Part shown: positions 12,897-25,750 of the stretch, piece after piece
Layout of the letters: the number at the start of each line of letters is the position of its first letter
Position numbering within the stretch: position 1 is the first letter of the stretch
Assembly (NCBI GenBank): GCA_905182995.1
Contig: CAJJDP010000076.1
Span: forward strand, 318,356 to 382,355
Direction of reading: 5' to 3'
From: Paramecium octaurelia
Taxonomy: Eukaryota; Ciliophora; Oligohymenophorea; Peniculida; Parameciidae
Length of the DNA: 64,000 nucleotides
Translations under genes and position numbers: made by a program
The notes under the pieces: model-generated
Seen by the model: only the letters and a program-made list of their open reading frames with translations
Databases searched by the model: none
What the model was told of the DNA's origin: nothing

Positions 12897-13098
12897 TAAT
12901 GATTAAACTTAATTTATGTAAATTATATAGAATACTCAATCTACCTTAAATAACTTATATTAACGAGATAAGGTAAAGACCAATTAGATGCACATCAAAT
13001 CAATAAACTTGATAAATGCCGAATGAGAACAAAATGTGATTATAAATTTAATATATAATTTGAATAACATATATTTGACAAAATCAGGTTGATCTTCA

Positions 13099-13660
13099 TC
13101 AAATTTGATTGACATTTCTCTATAATTATGAAGATGTTTCTTCTTCAAATCTAGAGTAGTTTCTATTCCACCAATTTAATAATGTAGTAGATTGGGAAGT
13201 CAATTTACTTTATTAACATATAAATTGGATGTCTTCATTCAGTATATCATTTGAAATGTTATCCATAGTGTAAGCTAGCAAAATATCCTTTATTGTCAGT
13301 CCTACGCTTGGAGTGGTGATTTCAACAATGACTTTATTTCCTTTGTTGTACCATTTGGGATAATCTAAATGATTAATTAAATATCTTACGTTCCATCTTT
13401 TCAGATAAATCAGAAACAGAGCTCATAAAAGCAAAGCTTTCTTTAAAAGTAGGGAACTCAAATTCTCTCTTTATGACTGTCATTGATGGGTTAAATTGCC
13501 ATTATTCTGACAGCTGTTGGATGTCTTTGAGTTAATTAATGTGTTCTAAGTTGAGTTTCGAGGTTGCTAACTTTGGAACTTCTTTGAAGTCTTTTATAAA
13601 AACTTTTATTGAATCCATGATTAAATGATTTTATGTAAATGATGAAATATATCTATACAT
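13099..13660 (-). CDS. Pterin-4a-carbinolamine-dehydratase-like protein, copy 1
   Basis: A 178-residue protein with one 25-nt intron at 13365-13389. The fold signature of PCD/DCoH is visible: 'WQFNPSMTVIKREFEFPTF' (N-terminal strand region), 'FAFMSSVSDLSEKMEHYPKW', 'KVIVEITT' and 'GLTIKDILLAYTMD'. PCD recycles tetrahydrobiopterin after aromatic amino-acid hydroxylation. Active enzymes carry His-His/Cys/Ser-Pro and a further His on the TTH strand; here they read H-Y-P and T-T-P, so catalysis is doubtful. The upstream ATG at 13660 is preferred because the resulting 'MYRY(I)SS' start is shared with copy 2. Probably a tandem duplicate of the adjacent gene. Confidence 0.78.
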
Positions 13661-13880
13661 GCAAATATTTTTTAATTTAATTATTAAAATATTATGATCT
13701 TCTAGAGGTTTATAAATCAAAAAAATTGCGTGTTATTAAAATCTTATAAATTATGATGTGATTTAATATCAGTTTAATTTAACTGTTAAAATCTGAAATA
13801 ATTGTTTCAGAAGACAATTCTGTTTTGAGAGCTTATTAAATTTAACGAAGTTATAATATCTTATATATATTTATAAGGTA

Positions 13881-14435
13881 TCAAAGTTAAACTATATTCT
13901 TTTGGAAACCTTAGAATAATTCTTCGGTTTTAGTATAATTTGAGTTCCAATTGGTCAACAATTAATTTGTAGATACTTTAACAGTGTCACAAACATTTTC
14001 AACTTTTTGATTTTCAACATCATTTGCAATGTTATCCATTGTGTATGCTAATAAAATATCCTTGACTGAGATTCCTCTACAATCCTAGGTTGTCATTTCA
14101 ACAGTCACTGTATTTCCTTTTTACACCCATTTTGGGAAATCTAATTATTGTAATAAAGAATTACGTTGCATTTAATCGGCAACTTAAGAGACTGACCCCA
14201 TGAAAACGAAGGTTTACTTGAAATTGGTGAATTTAAACTCTTTTATAAGTTTTGTAGAATCTGTGCTTTATTGCCATGATAATGAATGAATTTCCATAGC
14301 TTAGCTAATTTCTTCTGTGTTTAATCTCGAAACAGAAATTGAAGGGACATCTGAGAAATCTCTTACGAAAATTTTAATGGAATTAATCAAAGCTGGTGTT
14401 CTGAAGCCAAGTTCACTTGAGACGTATCTGTACAT
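13881..14435 (-). CDS. Pterin-4a-carbinolamine-dehydratase-like protein, copy 2
   Basis: A 176-residue paralogue of the neighbouring gene, in tandem on the same strand. It shares 'MYRYVSS', 'FKFTNFKQTFVFMGSVS', 'HFPKW', 'VTVEMTT' and 'KDILLAYTMDNIANDV'. The single 24-nt intron (14141-14164) lies at exactly the same codon (just before the His of H-(Y/F)-P) as in copy 1, so the duplication kept gene structure. As in copy 1 the second active-site position is aromatic (F) and the TTH histidine is replaced (TTQ). Outside the PCD core a C-terminal ~60 residues are shared only loosely. Confidence 0.78.
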
Positions 14436-14588
14436 GATAATAAGATAATTTAATTAATATATTGTGAATGTTATTCCATGTCACTTATCAAATTCTGAAA
14501 AATACGAACCATTTTAATTCCAACGTAATAAATATGAAGAATTAATATTTCGGTTATTTTTTAATAAAATGAAATAAATCATACTTAT

Positions 14589-14834
14589 ATGGAACAGACG
14601 ATGTTCAAAATCAAATCAAAATTTTTATTCCATCAACTGAAAAACTTCGACAAAGGCTCAAAGAGAAATTTACCAAAGAAGAAAAAAAGAAAGAGTAAAT
14701 TATTCTGGAATTCATTAAAAGGTATTCGTTCTTTCGATCAAATTTTAAATACAAAATACACCTCAAAAGTGCATCTTAGAGTACTTCGAAATACTCTTTT
14801 ACTGTTTCTAATGTTTGTATAAGCTACATAATGA
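14589..14834 (+). CDS. Hypothetical small basic protein
   Basis: An 81-residue frame from ATG 14589, very Lys-rich ('KNFDKGSKRNLPKKKKRKSK') with a hydrophobic C-terminal end ('TLLLFLMFV'). A second frame over the same bases reads like a charged helix ('EKLRQRLKEKFTKEEKKKEQ') and runs open into the next gene, but I find no ATG for it. At least one is accidental, perhaps both. No family recognised. Confidence 0.25.
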
Positions 14835-15007
14835 ATGGTAAAAAAATATTTCAATTATAAGAAAATTAGAAAGACTTTGAGTAAAACGTCATTATATGCA
14901 CTATTCAAATTTAAATATATTTTATATAAGTAATTTAATTAATTGACATTATAAAGCTGGGTGACGCATTTTCATATCTTTAATATTTAAATTATTTTGA
15001 AAAAGAA

Positions 15008-16755
15008 ATGGACAAGTTGTACATCGGTATTAGAGCTGAAGATAAATCTTATTGGGAAAGAAGGACTCCAATCCCTCCTCACGATTGCAAATACATCATG
15101 GAAAAAGTAATTAAATTATGTTTAATCTAAGCATCCACAAATATAAATGGTGGTACAGCCATCAACAAAAAGAATTTTTACAGACGAACAATATTTAGAA
15201 GTAGGATGCTTAGTTTAAGAAGACTTGAGTTAATGCAAAGGCATTGTTTGCATTAAAGAAATTCCACTTGATAAGTACATCGAAGGAATGACCTACTTAC
15301 ATTGGTCTCATACAATTAAAGCATAGCCACACAACATGCCTGCATTGGATATGATGTTAAAGAAAAATATTAGACATTTGGATTATGAAAGAATTTATGA
15401 TGAAAAGGTAATCAATAAAAATAAATTCATTAGGGTGTTAATACTACTGCATTCCCATACGCAGGCATAGCAGGAGTGATCACATTCTTGAATGAATACG
15501 GAAAGTATTTACTCAAAAGAGACATTGCTACTCCATTCCTCCAAATAGGCCCAACCTATTAATATTTTAATAAGAAAGACGCTTATTAAGCACTCAATGT
15601 TGCAGGACAAGCCATCAAGGATAGAGGACTACCAAAGGAAGCAGGATTACCAATCATTATTGGTGTTTTGGGTTCAACCGGTTTATGTGGTAAAGGTTCA
15701 ATGGAAGCATTATCTAATCTTCACGTAACATTGGTTAAACCATCAGAATTGAAAGAATTAGTGAATACTCCAAATGATCCTAAACACAGAAGAACAGTGT
15801 ATGTGTGTCCATTCAAAACAACTGATTTAGTTAGACATCAAGAAGACTACGACAAAGAATTTACTTCAGCAGATTATTACAATCATCCAAATTAATACAC
15901 CCCTGTTTTCCATACCAAATATTTACCATATTTAACTATTATTGTAAATGACATCTATTGGGATCACAAATTCCCTAGATACATAACAAATTCATAAATG
16001 AGAGTAAATAAAATAATATACTATATTTTAGGATTTAGTTTAATCAGGAAAGAGCAGATTACAAGCTGTATGTGATGTAACTTGCGATATGGAAGGATCA
16101 ATTCAATTCTTAAAGAAATATACAACCCCTGATAACCCTGTCTATTACTATGAACCTATCTCTGAATCTATTCATGATGAATTTGATGTAAAATCACCTA
16201 AGGACATTATGTATATGTCAATAGACTTTTTACCATCTCAACTACCCTATGATGCTAGCATTGATTTTGGTATTGCTTTGAGAGACATTGTTCCTCATCT
16301 TGCTTATTCAGATGCTAGCAAGCCATTAGAGGAAAGTGGGTTACCAGTGTTTTTATAAAATGCTATGATCACATTACACGGATAACTTACCCATAAATTC
16401 TAATATATTACTCATTTAAGAAATATTAATGATTAATTGAAGGAAGCTGAAAGTTTCTAGCCTAAAAAAGCCTTAAAGAAGGTGCCTTCCTATTTGGCTA
16501 TCAAATTAACAGGACATTTGTTCGACACTGGTGCCATCAATAAAATCTTATCACTAGTTTAATCGTAATTATTGTATTAAATGGTTTAGTGGTTGTAAAT
16601 TCAACATTGTAGATATTCAAGCTGGCCAATCTGATAATTAACAAACTTCTTGTTTACTCTAATTGTACAGTAAAAACAAAGGATAGTTAATGGATGAGGT
16701 TGATAAGGTCATTCAATTGTGTGAGAGTCTAGAAATCTAAGTCGAGATGGAATGA
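15008..16755 (+). CDS. Lysine-ketoglutarate reductase (AASS N-terminal domain type)
   Basis: A 547-residue protein with four introns (15107-15131, 15408-15433, 16004-16031, 16565-16589; 25-28 nt). It opens 'IGIRAEDKSYWERRTPIPP', the conserved start of the AlaDH/PNT-type N domain in LKR. 'TYLHWSHTIKAQPHNMPAL' and 'AFPYAGIAGVITFLNEYG' are typical LKR substrate-side motifs, and the C-terminal block 'GHLFDTGAINKILSLV' matches the LKR end. LKR condenses lysine with 2-oxoglutarate to saccharopine, first step of lysine breakdown. The saccharopine dehydrogenase domain fused to it in animals and plants is absent: TGA follows directly. The cofactor-domain Gly motif appears as 'GVLGSTGLCGKG'. Confidence 0.88.
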
Positions 16756-16873
16756 TTAATATTATTCATTTTATATAATAGAAATGAATATTAAATAGTA
16801 AATAAATTATTATGAAGTATTATCAATAAGAAAAAAAGAAGCAAAACTACACATAATTATATTATTATGTTAA

Positions 16874-17566
16874 TCATTAATTTTCTACTTAAGTTAATAT
16901 TAGTCCTTTTTTGTTTGTTCTAATGAACCCTTTTTTATTCTTATAAAACTTACTAAACTTTTTTATTTTTTTCTTAATTATTGGTACTTTGTCTTTGATA
17001 GGTTCAATCGTTAGCATATTTTTGCATTAAACACATTTGCAATTAGAGTTGCATTGCACTCCTTTTGCAAAACAATCACAATAACCTTTTAAGCAAAAGT
17101 TTTTCTTGCACTTACATCCCTTTTATTCTTAAGCATTCGAGAATTGAATTTGTTAACTCATGAAGGATTTGTTATTACTGCAATCGACACATTTACATAG
17201 ATTGGAACAGGATTGACCAACTTTAGCACAAAAGCAATATTTGGAAGAACATTTTCTCTTTGTGCAAGAACATCCAACTTTTTTTTTTTTGTATTTTGGT
17301 TGATCTGTTAGATCCAATTTAGTTTTAGGTTAAAGTTAAATTTGACTTATTTAGGAAATGTCCAATATTGGTTATGAAAATAGTTGGGATTCAAAAATCT
17401 GATTAACAAGAGAATAATCCTCGTCATCCTGTTACGAATGAATTGGAGAATTGTTACCGAATAAAGGAGCATTAATTGGGGAAGCTTACATTATCATAGA
17501 GTTTTCTGGAGAATGAATAAGGTTAGGCTATTATATTTAAGGTGGATTTTATATATCTGATTGCAT
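16874..17566 (-). CDS. CXC (Tesmin/TSO1/LIN54-like) DNA-binding protein
   Basis: An intronless 230-residue protein. Residues 99-129 and 151-181 are two cysteine-rich CXC motifs: 'GCSCTKRKCSSKYCFC...C...CKCVDC' and 'GCKCKKNFCLKGYCDC...C...CKCVQC'. This is the double-CXC (CRC) arrangement of tesmin, TSO1 and LIN54, which binds the CHR promoter element through a tyrosine in each motif; the Tyr is present in both (KYCFC, GYCDC). The spacer between motifs is short (about 21 residues) and lacks the usual RNPxAF. The first ~95 residues are Gln/Pro/Ser-rich. LIN54 is the DNA-binding subunit of Rb-linked DREAM/MuvB complexes, notable with an Rb-family gene in the window. The start at 17566 is the first ATG after an upstream TGA. 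Confidence 0.85.
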
Positions 17567-17825
17567 TAAACTTTATGGATGATAACAAATACTTCATTTA
17601 AACAATTTATTGGAACGTTGGGAACCCACTCATGATTTAATTATCTGATTCTAATCTGAAATAAAAATTAGATTCTTGATCCATTATAAAATAAATAAAA
17701 TTGATTTTTTACTTAAAATCTCTTAAAATATATAGCTAATTCAATAGATGATGAATGAGTAACTAAATCAATTAATAATATATGGAGTAGAAATACGTTT
17801 TAATACATTATTTTAAATTAATATT

Positions 17826-20635
17826 TCACTTCTTCTTTTTCCCTTTCTGTTCCCTCAACTTCCTGTCTTATCTTTAAAGGATTTCCAATTTCTCTTTCCA
17901 CTATTAAGATTAATCAAAGTCTCTCAATTTCCACCACAGCAAATCCATTCTGAAATTGGCATCTGAGGGAATTGGATATTAAGCCAATTACATTTTAACC
18001 GGAAAGTCATTGTAAATAGAAATTAGCTTCTAATTATCTATCTATTAGGTATAATAGCAATATCAATACTTTGATTTCATTCACCCATATTCCTTTGATT
18101 TTATGTCTAATTTGTTTGATATCTGATTTTAGATCCAACCCTTTGTATTTGCGATATCCTTCCTTGTGATATTTCTAAATTGCCGCATCAGTCACATCAC
18201 AAATAGCTCCACACAAATAGTCCAATTGATTAACGTATTCAACATCAAAAAACTGACAATATTTTTTATCCGGATTAAAAGTAATTTCAGCAATTATTTT
18301 ATTTTTTATATCTATTATGAATTACTTTTCAAGATAATTCATAACCTTATCTCCATAGGTTGTTCCATTCAAACTACCTGGAGCCAAAGTGATCAATACA
18401 ACTTAATGAGGATTTTCGAATGTGATTTTGACTGTACCAACATTTCTGCCAACCACTGAATTAGAATTAAAGTTAGCAATCAGTTCCAATTAAGCATCTA
18501 TTCTAATAGGGATTATTAAATAAATCTTACCTGTATTTTCTACCATACATTTAAATGGCACAAATAGGAGGATGATGACTAATTTGTTCGCAATAAATGG
18601 GACAATTATCATAGAATCCTTAAAAGGTCTCTCCTAATATTGGATTGAAGGGCTTTGATAGGTAAATTGAATACTTTTTCACAAGATAGATACATAAATA
18701 TAAATCCAAATTAAAAAGCAGCACATTATTTAATCCTGTAATAAACATCTTAAGATTAAGCAGCATCTTCCAAATAAATAGGTGCAAATCCCATACTATT
18801 ACATACTCTCTCAGTATTTGATCTAGCCTCAAAGATAGATACTGGCATCGATATGCTAGTAATTGATTTGCCCATCATAAGAGAAGCACCAATTCTAGTT
18901 AATAAGAATTTGATGACAGCCTTTTAAGCAGCTAACTTTTCCTCATTAATCACCTTTAATCCTCCACTCTTCTCTTCCCTTATAAAATCCTTCTTGAAAA
19001 TGTAATGTCCACCTTCCTATTACGTTAATAATTAACGTTATGTGGGATCATATTCTTTAGGTTACAATTAATGTTTAACACTAATGGAGTAGGAATTATA
19101 ATTTCCAGATAACACTAATTTCATCTTTTTGTCAACCCAGTCTTGAATATTGTCCAATGCGTCTACTTATTAAGGAAGAGAGGTCAATCTTCTAATGTTC
19201 TGTTCATAGACATCCCTCACAACTTCATCTTGCACTTCATTATTTTTATTGGTATCTGCCTCAACCATAAACAATTTATCATTCATAGCATCTATTTCCT
19301 CGCAATCAAAGAACTCCTCCTTCTCTTCTTATTTATTTGATAATTTTTTTGTTAATGCTGGGTTTTGATTCTATTATTATACTTATAGATTTTGCTCATT
19401 CTACTTAATTTATGATATATCTTATTAAGATCTGCTACTTTATTAATAGATATTGATTATTTGTTTTAAAAATAGCTATATAAGATAGCCATCTTCATCG
19501 GGATAAGAGAGCCCTTACATAGATTGTTCAGAGAAGTAATAGAGTTTGGTTGTATTTTCCCTAAAATTAGAGATGCACATTGTACCTTGTTTAAACAGCC
19601 CAGACACCATATTTAAGACTTCCTTAATAGTTTTTAGTGTATGATTTTTGATCAATTTATTTTTATACAATAAAATCGACATTATCGATTCTTAAATGAT
19701 GCTACAAATATTGAAATTCTCTTTTAAAGATGAATAGGTTTGACAATTCTCGAATCTCACATATCAAGAAAGATTTATCTGCATGTAACTCTTTTATCAT
19801 TCTACTATCTTATGCATTAATATAAGCATTCCACTAATTAATTTTATTATAATCTGTTAAATTCTGAATAATTGAATCTCGGCCTATGTAATTGTAATAA
19901 ATATATAAAAATTACAATCACCGTCAAATTCCATGAAAACTTTAAATTAATGATGGTTGTGTTCATTTCTATATATTAATAATTTATTCTCAAATACTAA
20001 TTTAAAATTCTCCAAATTGTGTTATCCCATCCTTATATGAGCGATACTATTTTTAAAACACTCTTTTACCTATCTCTTATTTCTCCAATATCAAAGAAGC
20101 TCGGAATTTCATAATCAATTTCATTCACCTTGATTTCTCCCTATAATTTATAATAATGGTACAATGCTAATTGTTTTGGCTTTGATCTTAAATATTCTGT
20201 TATATAGTTTCATTCACGTTCTGCTTTACTTCTACTCTGTTGCAAAGATCCTGAAGGGTATTAATGAACTCGTTAGCCTTTTGTTCGTTTTCGATCCCAA
20301 GTGTTAAGCATTTTCCTCCAGTTTTCGAAGTTAAATCAAATGTTATTTTATCTTTTTTCTTCTCTTTATTCTCAACCTAAGATGTAGAATACTTAACTTC
20401 ATACTTAGTACTCCTACAGAAAATAGGGTTTTAGTCTTGTTTTTCCATTAGAACTCCTAAGTGCAAAAACCCTCTTCTCGTCATCAATAATAAATTTCTT
20501 AGTTTCCCATCTACCAAATGTTTTTCCTTTAACTAAAATCTCTCCTTCACTTATTTGCATCGAAGGTTGATACTGAATTGGTCGTGTATCCATGACAGTA
20601 TTGACGCATTCCTGGAAAAAATTAGAAATATTCAT
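17826..20635 (-). CDS. Oxysterol-binding protein (ORP) with N-terminal PH domain
   Basis: The N-terminal ~110 residues look like a PH domain ('SEGEILVKGKTFGRWETKKF', ending 'ANEFINTLQDLCNRV'). The C-terminal half is an OSBP lipid-transfer domain: 'PVSIFEARSNTERV', 'KPFNPILGETF' and 'EQISHHPPI' (OSBP fingerprint), with the usual tail 'ANFRMDLLWWKLRDFDQSQ' and 'RQDRKLREQKGKKKK'. ORPs exchange sterols or PI4P between membranes at contact sites; the PH domain targets phosphoinositides. Introns seen include 28 nt after the PH start region and 22 nt (AAG acceptor) just before 'PFNPILG'. Around 20160-20210 I could not settle the splicing: two frames both look plausible. The FFAT motif was not found. 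Confidence 0.9.
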
Positions 20636-20682
20636 AATTATTAACCAAATTTATTGATACTCAATAATCATTGCATACTAAT

Positions 20683-23600
20683 TCAAAGCCATCCCTCCAT
20701 ATCCAATTAGTGCTACCTGACTTCTATGTTCCTAATGATTGCTTAATATGAACTGCTCATGATAATTTGCGAAATTTCTTTTACCTTTTAAACATCTAAA
20801 TGGAATGACTTCCAATCTGAATTCGGATTCTCGATTTCTATTGTTTACCCCAGTTGATTGTAAAACAAACATTTATAATACTGAATGGATATTGGGGAAC
20901 ATAACAAAGTTACATACCCATTTTTCAAATTAACATAAATAGAGATTCCATTATGCTCCTTATTTGCATGCTGATTTAAATTACCCATTTGCATGTTTTT
21001 TTTACATGAATATATACAGAATGTTTTTGAACAGAATAAACACACGTAAAATCCTTCATGTTTTTGGTCTTTGTTGTAGAATCCACAAGCAAAACACTTT
21101 TTAGTAAAGTATTTACAATAAAACTCTTCAAATGTTGAGCCAAGTATGCTTTTTAATTAGTCTTCCAATTCTTGTTAATTTATTATAGCATATTGATTGG
21201 GATGTTCCTATTTCTTTAAAAGTTTTTGGATTTATAAGCCTTTTTGCTCTTGTTCATCCTTTATGTCTAATGACAAAACTATCTAACTTTTAATATCATT
21301 AGATATGTTGTATTGAATGCAACTACAAATGGCTTCTAATTTGAACCTTTACATGTCTTTTTCAACAATCACATATTGTTAAATTAAAGAAAGTATTTTT
21401 AAAATAAAGTTGTTTTCTGTCTAAAATTGGAATTTCTCAATAATTTTATTTTTGGCTGCTTCCATATCTGTAGCATGCAAGATTTAAAGTAAATGATTGA
21501 ACACTATATCTTTTTAATCCCTTATATACTATGATGGATTATGGATTAAGGAAATCAGCAAATCAAAGAAAATGTTGAGATATGTTTCTGATAGAGTCTC
21601 TAATGCAGTAATTTGATTTTCAAATAAATTCTCAACTAAATTTTTAGCTACAAACAACTGTAGATCCTAATTAAAGGATTCCACATCTATTGAAGTCAAC
21701 TACCTTTATATTGGTAAAGTAATTGTGCAAGGCAATTTACAAACTGGACATCCAATCTTAACCCAATCAGGAGCATTTTGTCTTCGATATTGTTAATCAC
21801 TCTCGAACCTCTCTATTAAACAAGCATAATGGAAATAATGTTGACATGTTGCTATTCCCACATCAATCAAATTATATTATGCGTTTTTGAAACATTCTAA
21901 ACCCTCCTTAGATATGATAGAAAAGTTGGAAGTTTAAGGTTTTCTGATCAATAACATTAAGGCTACACTAGCCTCTTAAATCAAAGGTAATTTACAGGAT
22001 GAGCATACTTTTTAATTATTTTCAACCTTGTTCTCCTTAATATTGTTATTATCCAGCATGTTTTGTATAAATTCTGAGTTCTGCAATTTATTATATTTCT
22101 CCTTGAATTGATTCTTCTTATTTTATAAATTGGCTTTGTTATCTTGTGGTTATTTCTGAACAACTGGTTAAACAACAGTTATGTATTTAACAATTTCTGC
22201 TATCAATACTTAAATTCTCTGAATGTCATCTTTTCGTTGAGTTACCTTAAGAATTTACTCAAGTTCATTAATTATGAAAGGAGCATATGATTTAAATTCT
22301 TATTTCACAAAATGGTTGGCTGCTACTATTTAAATATAGAGCAATTAATATGCTTGTATTAAGGCAAATCCTTCTGTTTTTAGTAATTCAATATTTTTTT
22401 AAATGTATTCTCTCTAGCAGTAATGCTTCAAAAGGCTGTAAAGGATGGTCCTGTAATTGTTTTTTGAAAATAGTTCAACATCCCAAGATATTCCATTTCC
22501 CAAAAGAATCTCAGTTTCTGATTTATTCTATTCTACTAATTTTTCAACAATCTGACTATTAATAGAAGTATTAATGTAAAAAATGGCTGGTTCATAAATA
22601 ACTCTGTAATCTGATTTTAATTTCAATTGTTTTAATGCTTGGTCAACTTCACAAATTTATAGGACATGATCTGGAAGATTAGAACAAATTTGAATGCCCA
22701 TGCGTTTTAACTTAGCCTCAATATCAGTAAAAGAGAGATATGTTGAAAGATTGTAAAAATTTTAGATTGCCTTCGCTAATGATAATTTCAAGTCTTTTGG
22801 TAGTTCTTTTAGTGTTTAGCTGCAAACATTATACATATCAAGATCAGAACTAAAAATTCTTAATAGCAAAGAACTATTTGATAAAATAAATAAATATACC
22901 AAAGTATCCTTTCACTACCTAATTCTTTTGGCACTCTTCGATTCTTCATAATTTGAATCAAATCCTAAAAGCCTTCATTTTCAAATAAAAACAAGTAAAT
23001 TCTCAAAAATGAACTATCATAAGATTCAAAAGTCCCTATTTCTTATTAATCATTCAAACCCAAATAAATTTACTGTAAATACTGATTGTCACAAAACTAT
23101 ACTGTCACATAAATCTATAAGCATTTTGATAAGACTTCATAGAAGATCTTTTTAAATTCATTTTTGTCTTCCTCCAAAATATCAAGTAGGTAGGATTCGA
23201 ATTCCTTTCCAGATGAAAAAATCTTCAAACAATATAGATACGATAAGAGAAAAGTAAATACTCTTTCAACCACGCTTATACTTTTTATCAAAAAAAAATA
23301 AATTTTTGCTAATCTGTCAAACAATTCAGCTTTACTCAAATTTTGATCCTCAATGTATTTTTTATATGCCTCATTCAATTAATCATCTACCGAAATACCT
23401 TAGCATTTCTTTTTCAAAATTTAATAGGATTATATTAACAATACTTTAGTTAGGTTCTCTTAAAATTCTGGTGTACTAAATTAAGAAGCAAATAGTTTCT
23501 GAATTCCTGTTTAAACAACCTAAACAGCCTAACCTTAACATATTAGAAAGTAGAACCCATCATATGTATCTTATAGCAAAATAGTTAACTGATCTTTTGG

Positions 23601-25095
23601 AATGTCTAAATGTTGAGGTTTAATTGAATTATAAATGTTTAAATAGGAGGTTATTGTGAATTAATCATACTTAAAATTTTTAATGGTTTCCTTGCTGATG
23701 TTAATCGTGAAAAATTGTTAATATTAATCCCCAAGGACTTGTTGCAGTTGTTAAAACCCAAATTTATAGAAAAAATTATAGTCGTACCTTAATTTGAAAA
23801 TTAAAGAATAAGATAAATGAGATATTGTTGCAATTGGTTTATGGGAGTAGATTAGATTTAATAAGTCTCTAATTTAATCGTAGAGATTTTAGAGATATTT
23901 ATGACTTAGGAATATTTCTTGTAATTTTTCTGCCACATATTAAGTGTGCTATTCATGGATTTCAGAGACATACAAACCAGTTGTTATTTCTGTTGATTTT
24001 TTATATTTTTCAATATAGGCTTTCACTACCTAAGCCATTTTCACTAAGTATTCATGTTGTGCTTAAACAATCTGCTAATTTTGTATGCTTGACAATTTGA
24101 CTATATAATCATCTATGTATTTATCGTGCTGAGTTACTTTTTACTTAGTCTGTAACCACATTGACGAATATTTCTTTATGTAACAAACCTATATGAACTA
24201 CTTAAATTGGTAATCAGCGTAAAGCCTAAATAATAAACTTTCTATTTTTTAGGCTGGCTATGGTCCCAAGAATTCCAAATATACTTGAACTTCCATTAAA
24301 TCTTCAAACAGTGTCTGTTTGGATTCGGGTGTCAATTGGGACTAAAAGATCTAGGAAAGCAAAATTATGAAACACAGTCTTGATTCTGTAAACCAATAAC
24401 ACATTTTAACAAGAATTGAGTTCAAATATAAGGCTTACTAGAAGATTCTATAGTACTCCTCCAAATCATACTCAGAATCTATAACCTCTTTGAAAGGAAT
24501 AATCAACCACTTTTCGCTTAGGTGATAAAGTTTTAGTATTTTTGGATTATACATGTCATGATCTGATTTTATTCTTCTCATAAGTTGTAAGTAGATTTTA
24601 CACAAAGCTTTTATGAAATTTTCTATATTCATTTTAAGTTGATCTGAAATTTTTTTTAACTCCTAGTTTTAATCAAACTTTGAGACTCCTTGATGTTTTG
24701 AACAAAACCCGGATGGAATGATTGTTTATTCATCACCACAATCACAAGCGCCGCCAATCAGATGCTTAATGATGCATTTATGATCTATTCAATTTAAAAA
24801 TCATACTCAGATGTAGATCTGGATCAAAGCACTTCTAGCAGTACATATGATGAGGATCAGGGGCGCAAGTGAAACATTAGAATGTCAGTTCTCCACTTTA
24901 TACATCGGCTCCACAAACTGATTTTACTTGACTTTCTGCATTTTTCCATTATGCAAATTAATCCTCCTTATCACTTATGAACATTTTGAAAATCTAGGTT
25001 TCATTGATGCTTCCCTTGTAATTGAGTGATAATGCCTTTATCCGCTCCTCTAATTATTCTTAAGGATTCTGTGTTAATAAACCAGAGTTGTTCAT
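20683..25095 (-). CDS. UBR1-like E3 ubiquitin ligase (N-recognin)
   Basis: A ~1,450-residue protein. The N-terminal 150 residues hold a UBR box: 'VCGADVQSGELTFQCFTC', 'MYCQKCF', 'HKCIIKHLIGGACDCGD' and 'FCSKHQG', the Cys/His pattern that binds N-degrons. A 23-nt intron interrupts the box after 'DPDLHL'. Near 21730-22010 a RING-H2-like segment is readable: 'CSSCKLPL', 'TCQHYFHYACLIERF' and 'GCPVCKLPC'. The C-terminal cap contains further Cys ('LFCSKTFCIYSCKK') and ends '...LDMEGWL'. This order (UBR box, long helical middle, RING, cap) is that of UBR1/UBR2 of the Arg/N-degron pathway. It ends 48 bp before the ORP start on the same strand. Intron count is not fully worked out. Confidence 0.88.
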
Positions 25096-25750
25096 TAATT
25101 AAGATATTAATATTTATATATATTCTTAATAATATTTAAATGTGTATTATTGCGAAGCTACAGCCCTAGTTTATTTTTAGATTAACGAATTGAATAAAAA
25201 CTTAAATTAGTCTTTACATAAATATTAATTATTTAAATAGTATATTTACATATTCTAATTACATAAATTACCTCAATTTTAATGCCATCTCCTTAATGGA
25301 TTTCAATAATTTATTGATAACACTCCTATAGGAAGTTTAATTATTAACTCTAATTTTGTATTAAATTCTTTCCGATTCAAATTTAACATAATTTTAGCAG
25401 TCTTACAAAAAGTTGTCGATCTCATTTGAGTTCTTGAATTTAGAATGAGATTATTATGATATATAAAAGCGTCTTTAATAAAAATTTATTTTTAATAAAT
25501 TTTAACCAACATTATTTTTAACATTTAATGAATTCAAGTATCAATTAAATTTTTATTTCGATTGGTTTTTCATTAAATATTTGGCTGATTATACATTGAA
25601 TAATGTTGGTAAGGATAATTGAACTTTTATTTATAAACTAAAATAGAGGATGTTATTGGAAATATTTTTATGTAGTTATAATCTGATATATCTTTTTATT
25701 ATTTATAGTACTTCGGATCTAAATTTGAGTGAATAAATATATTTATTATT
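25096..25750. other. Divergent intergenic region, no gene seen
   Basis: 655 bp between the UBR1-like start and the next + gene. It is extremely AT-rich with no frame showing protein-like composition. It presumably holds two promoters and 5' UTRs. This is the longest clean intergenic gap in the window. Confidence 0.55.
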
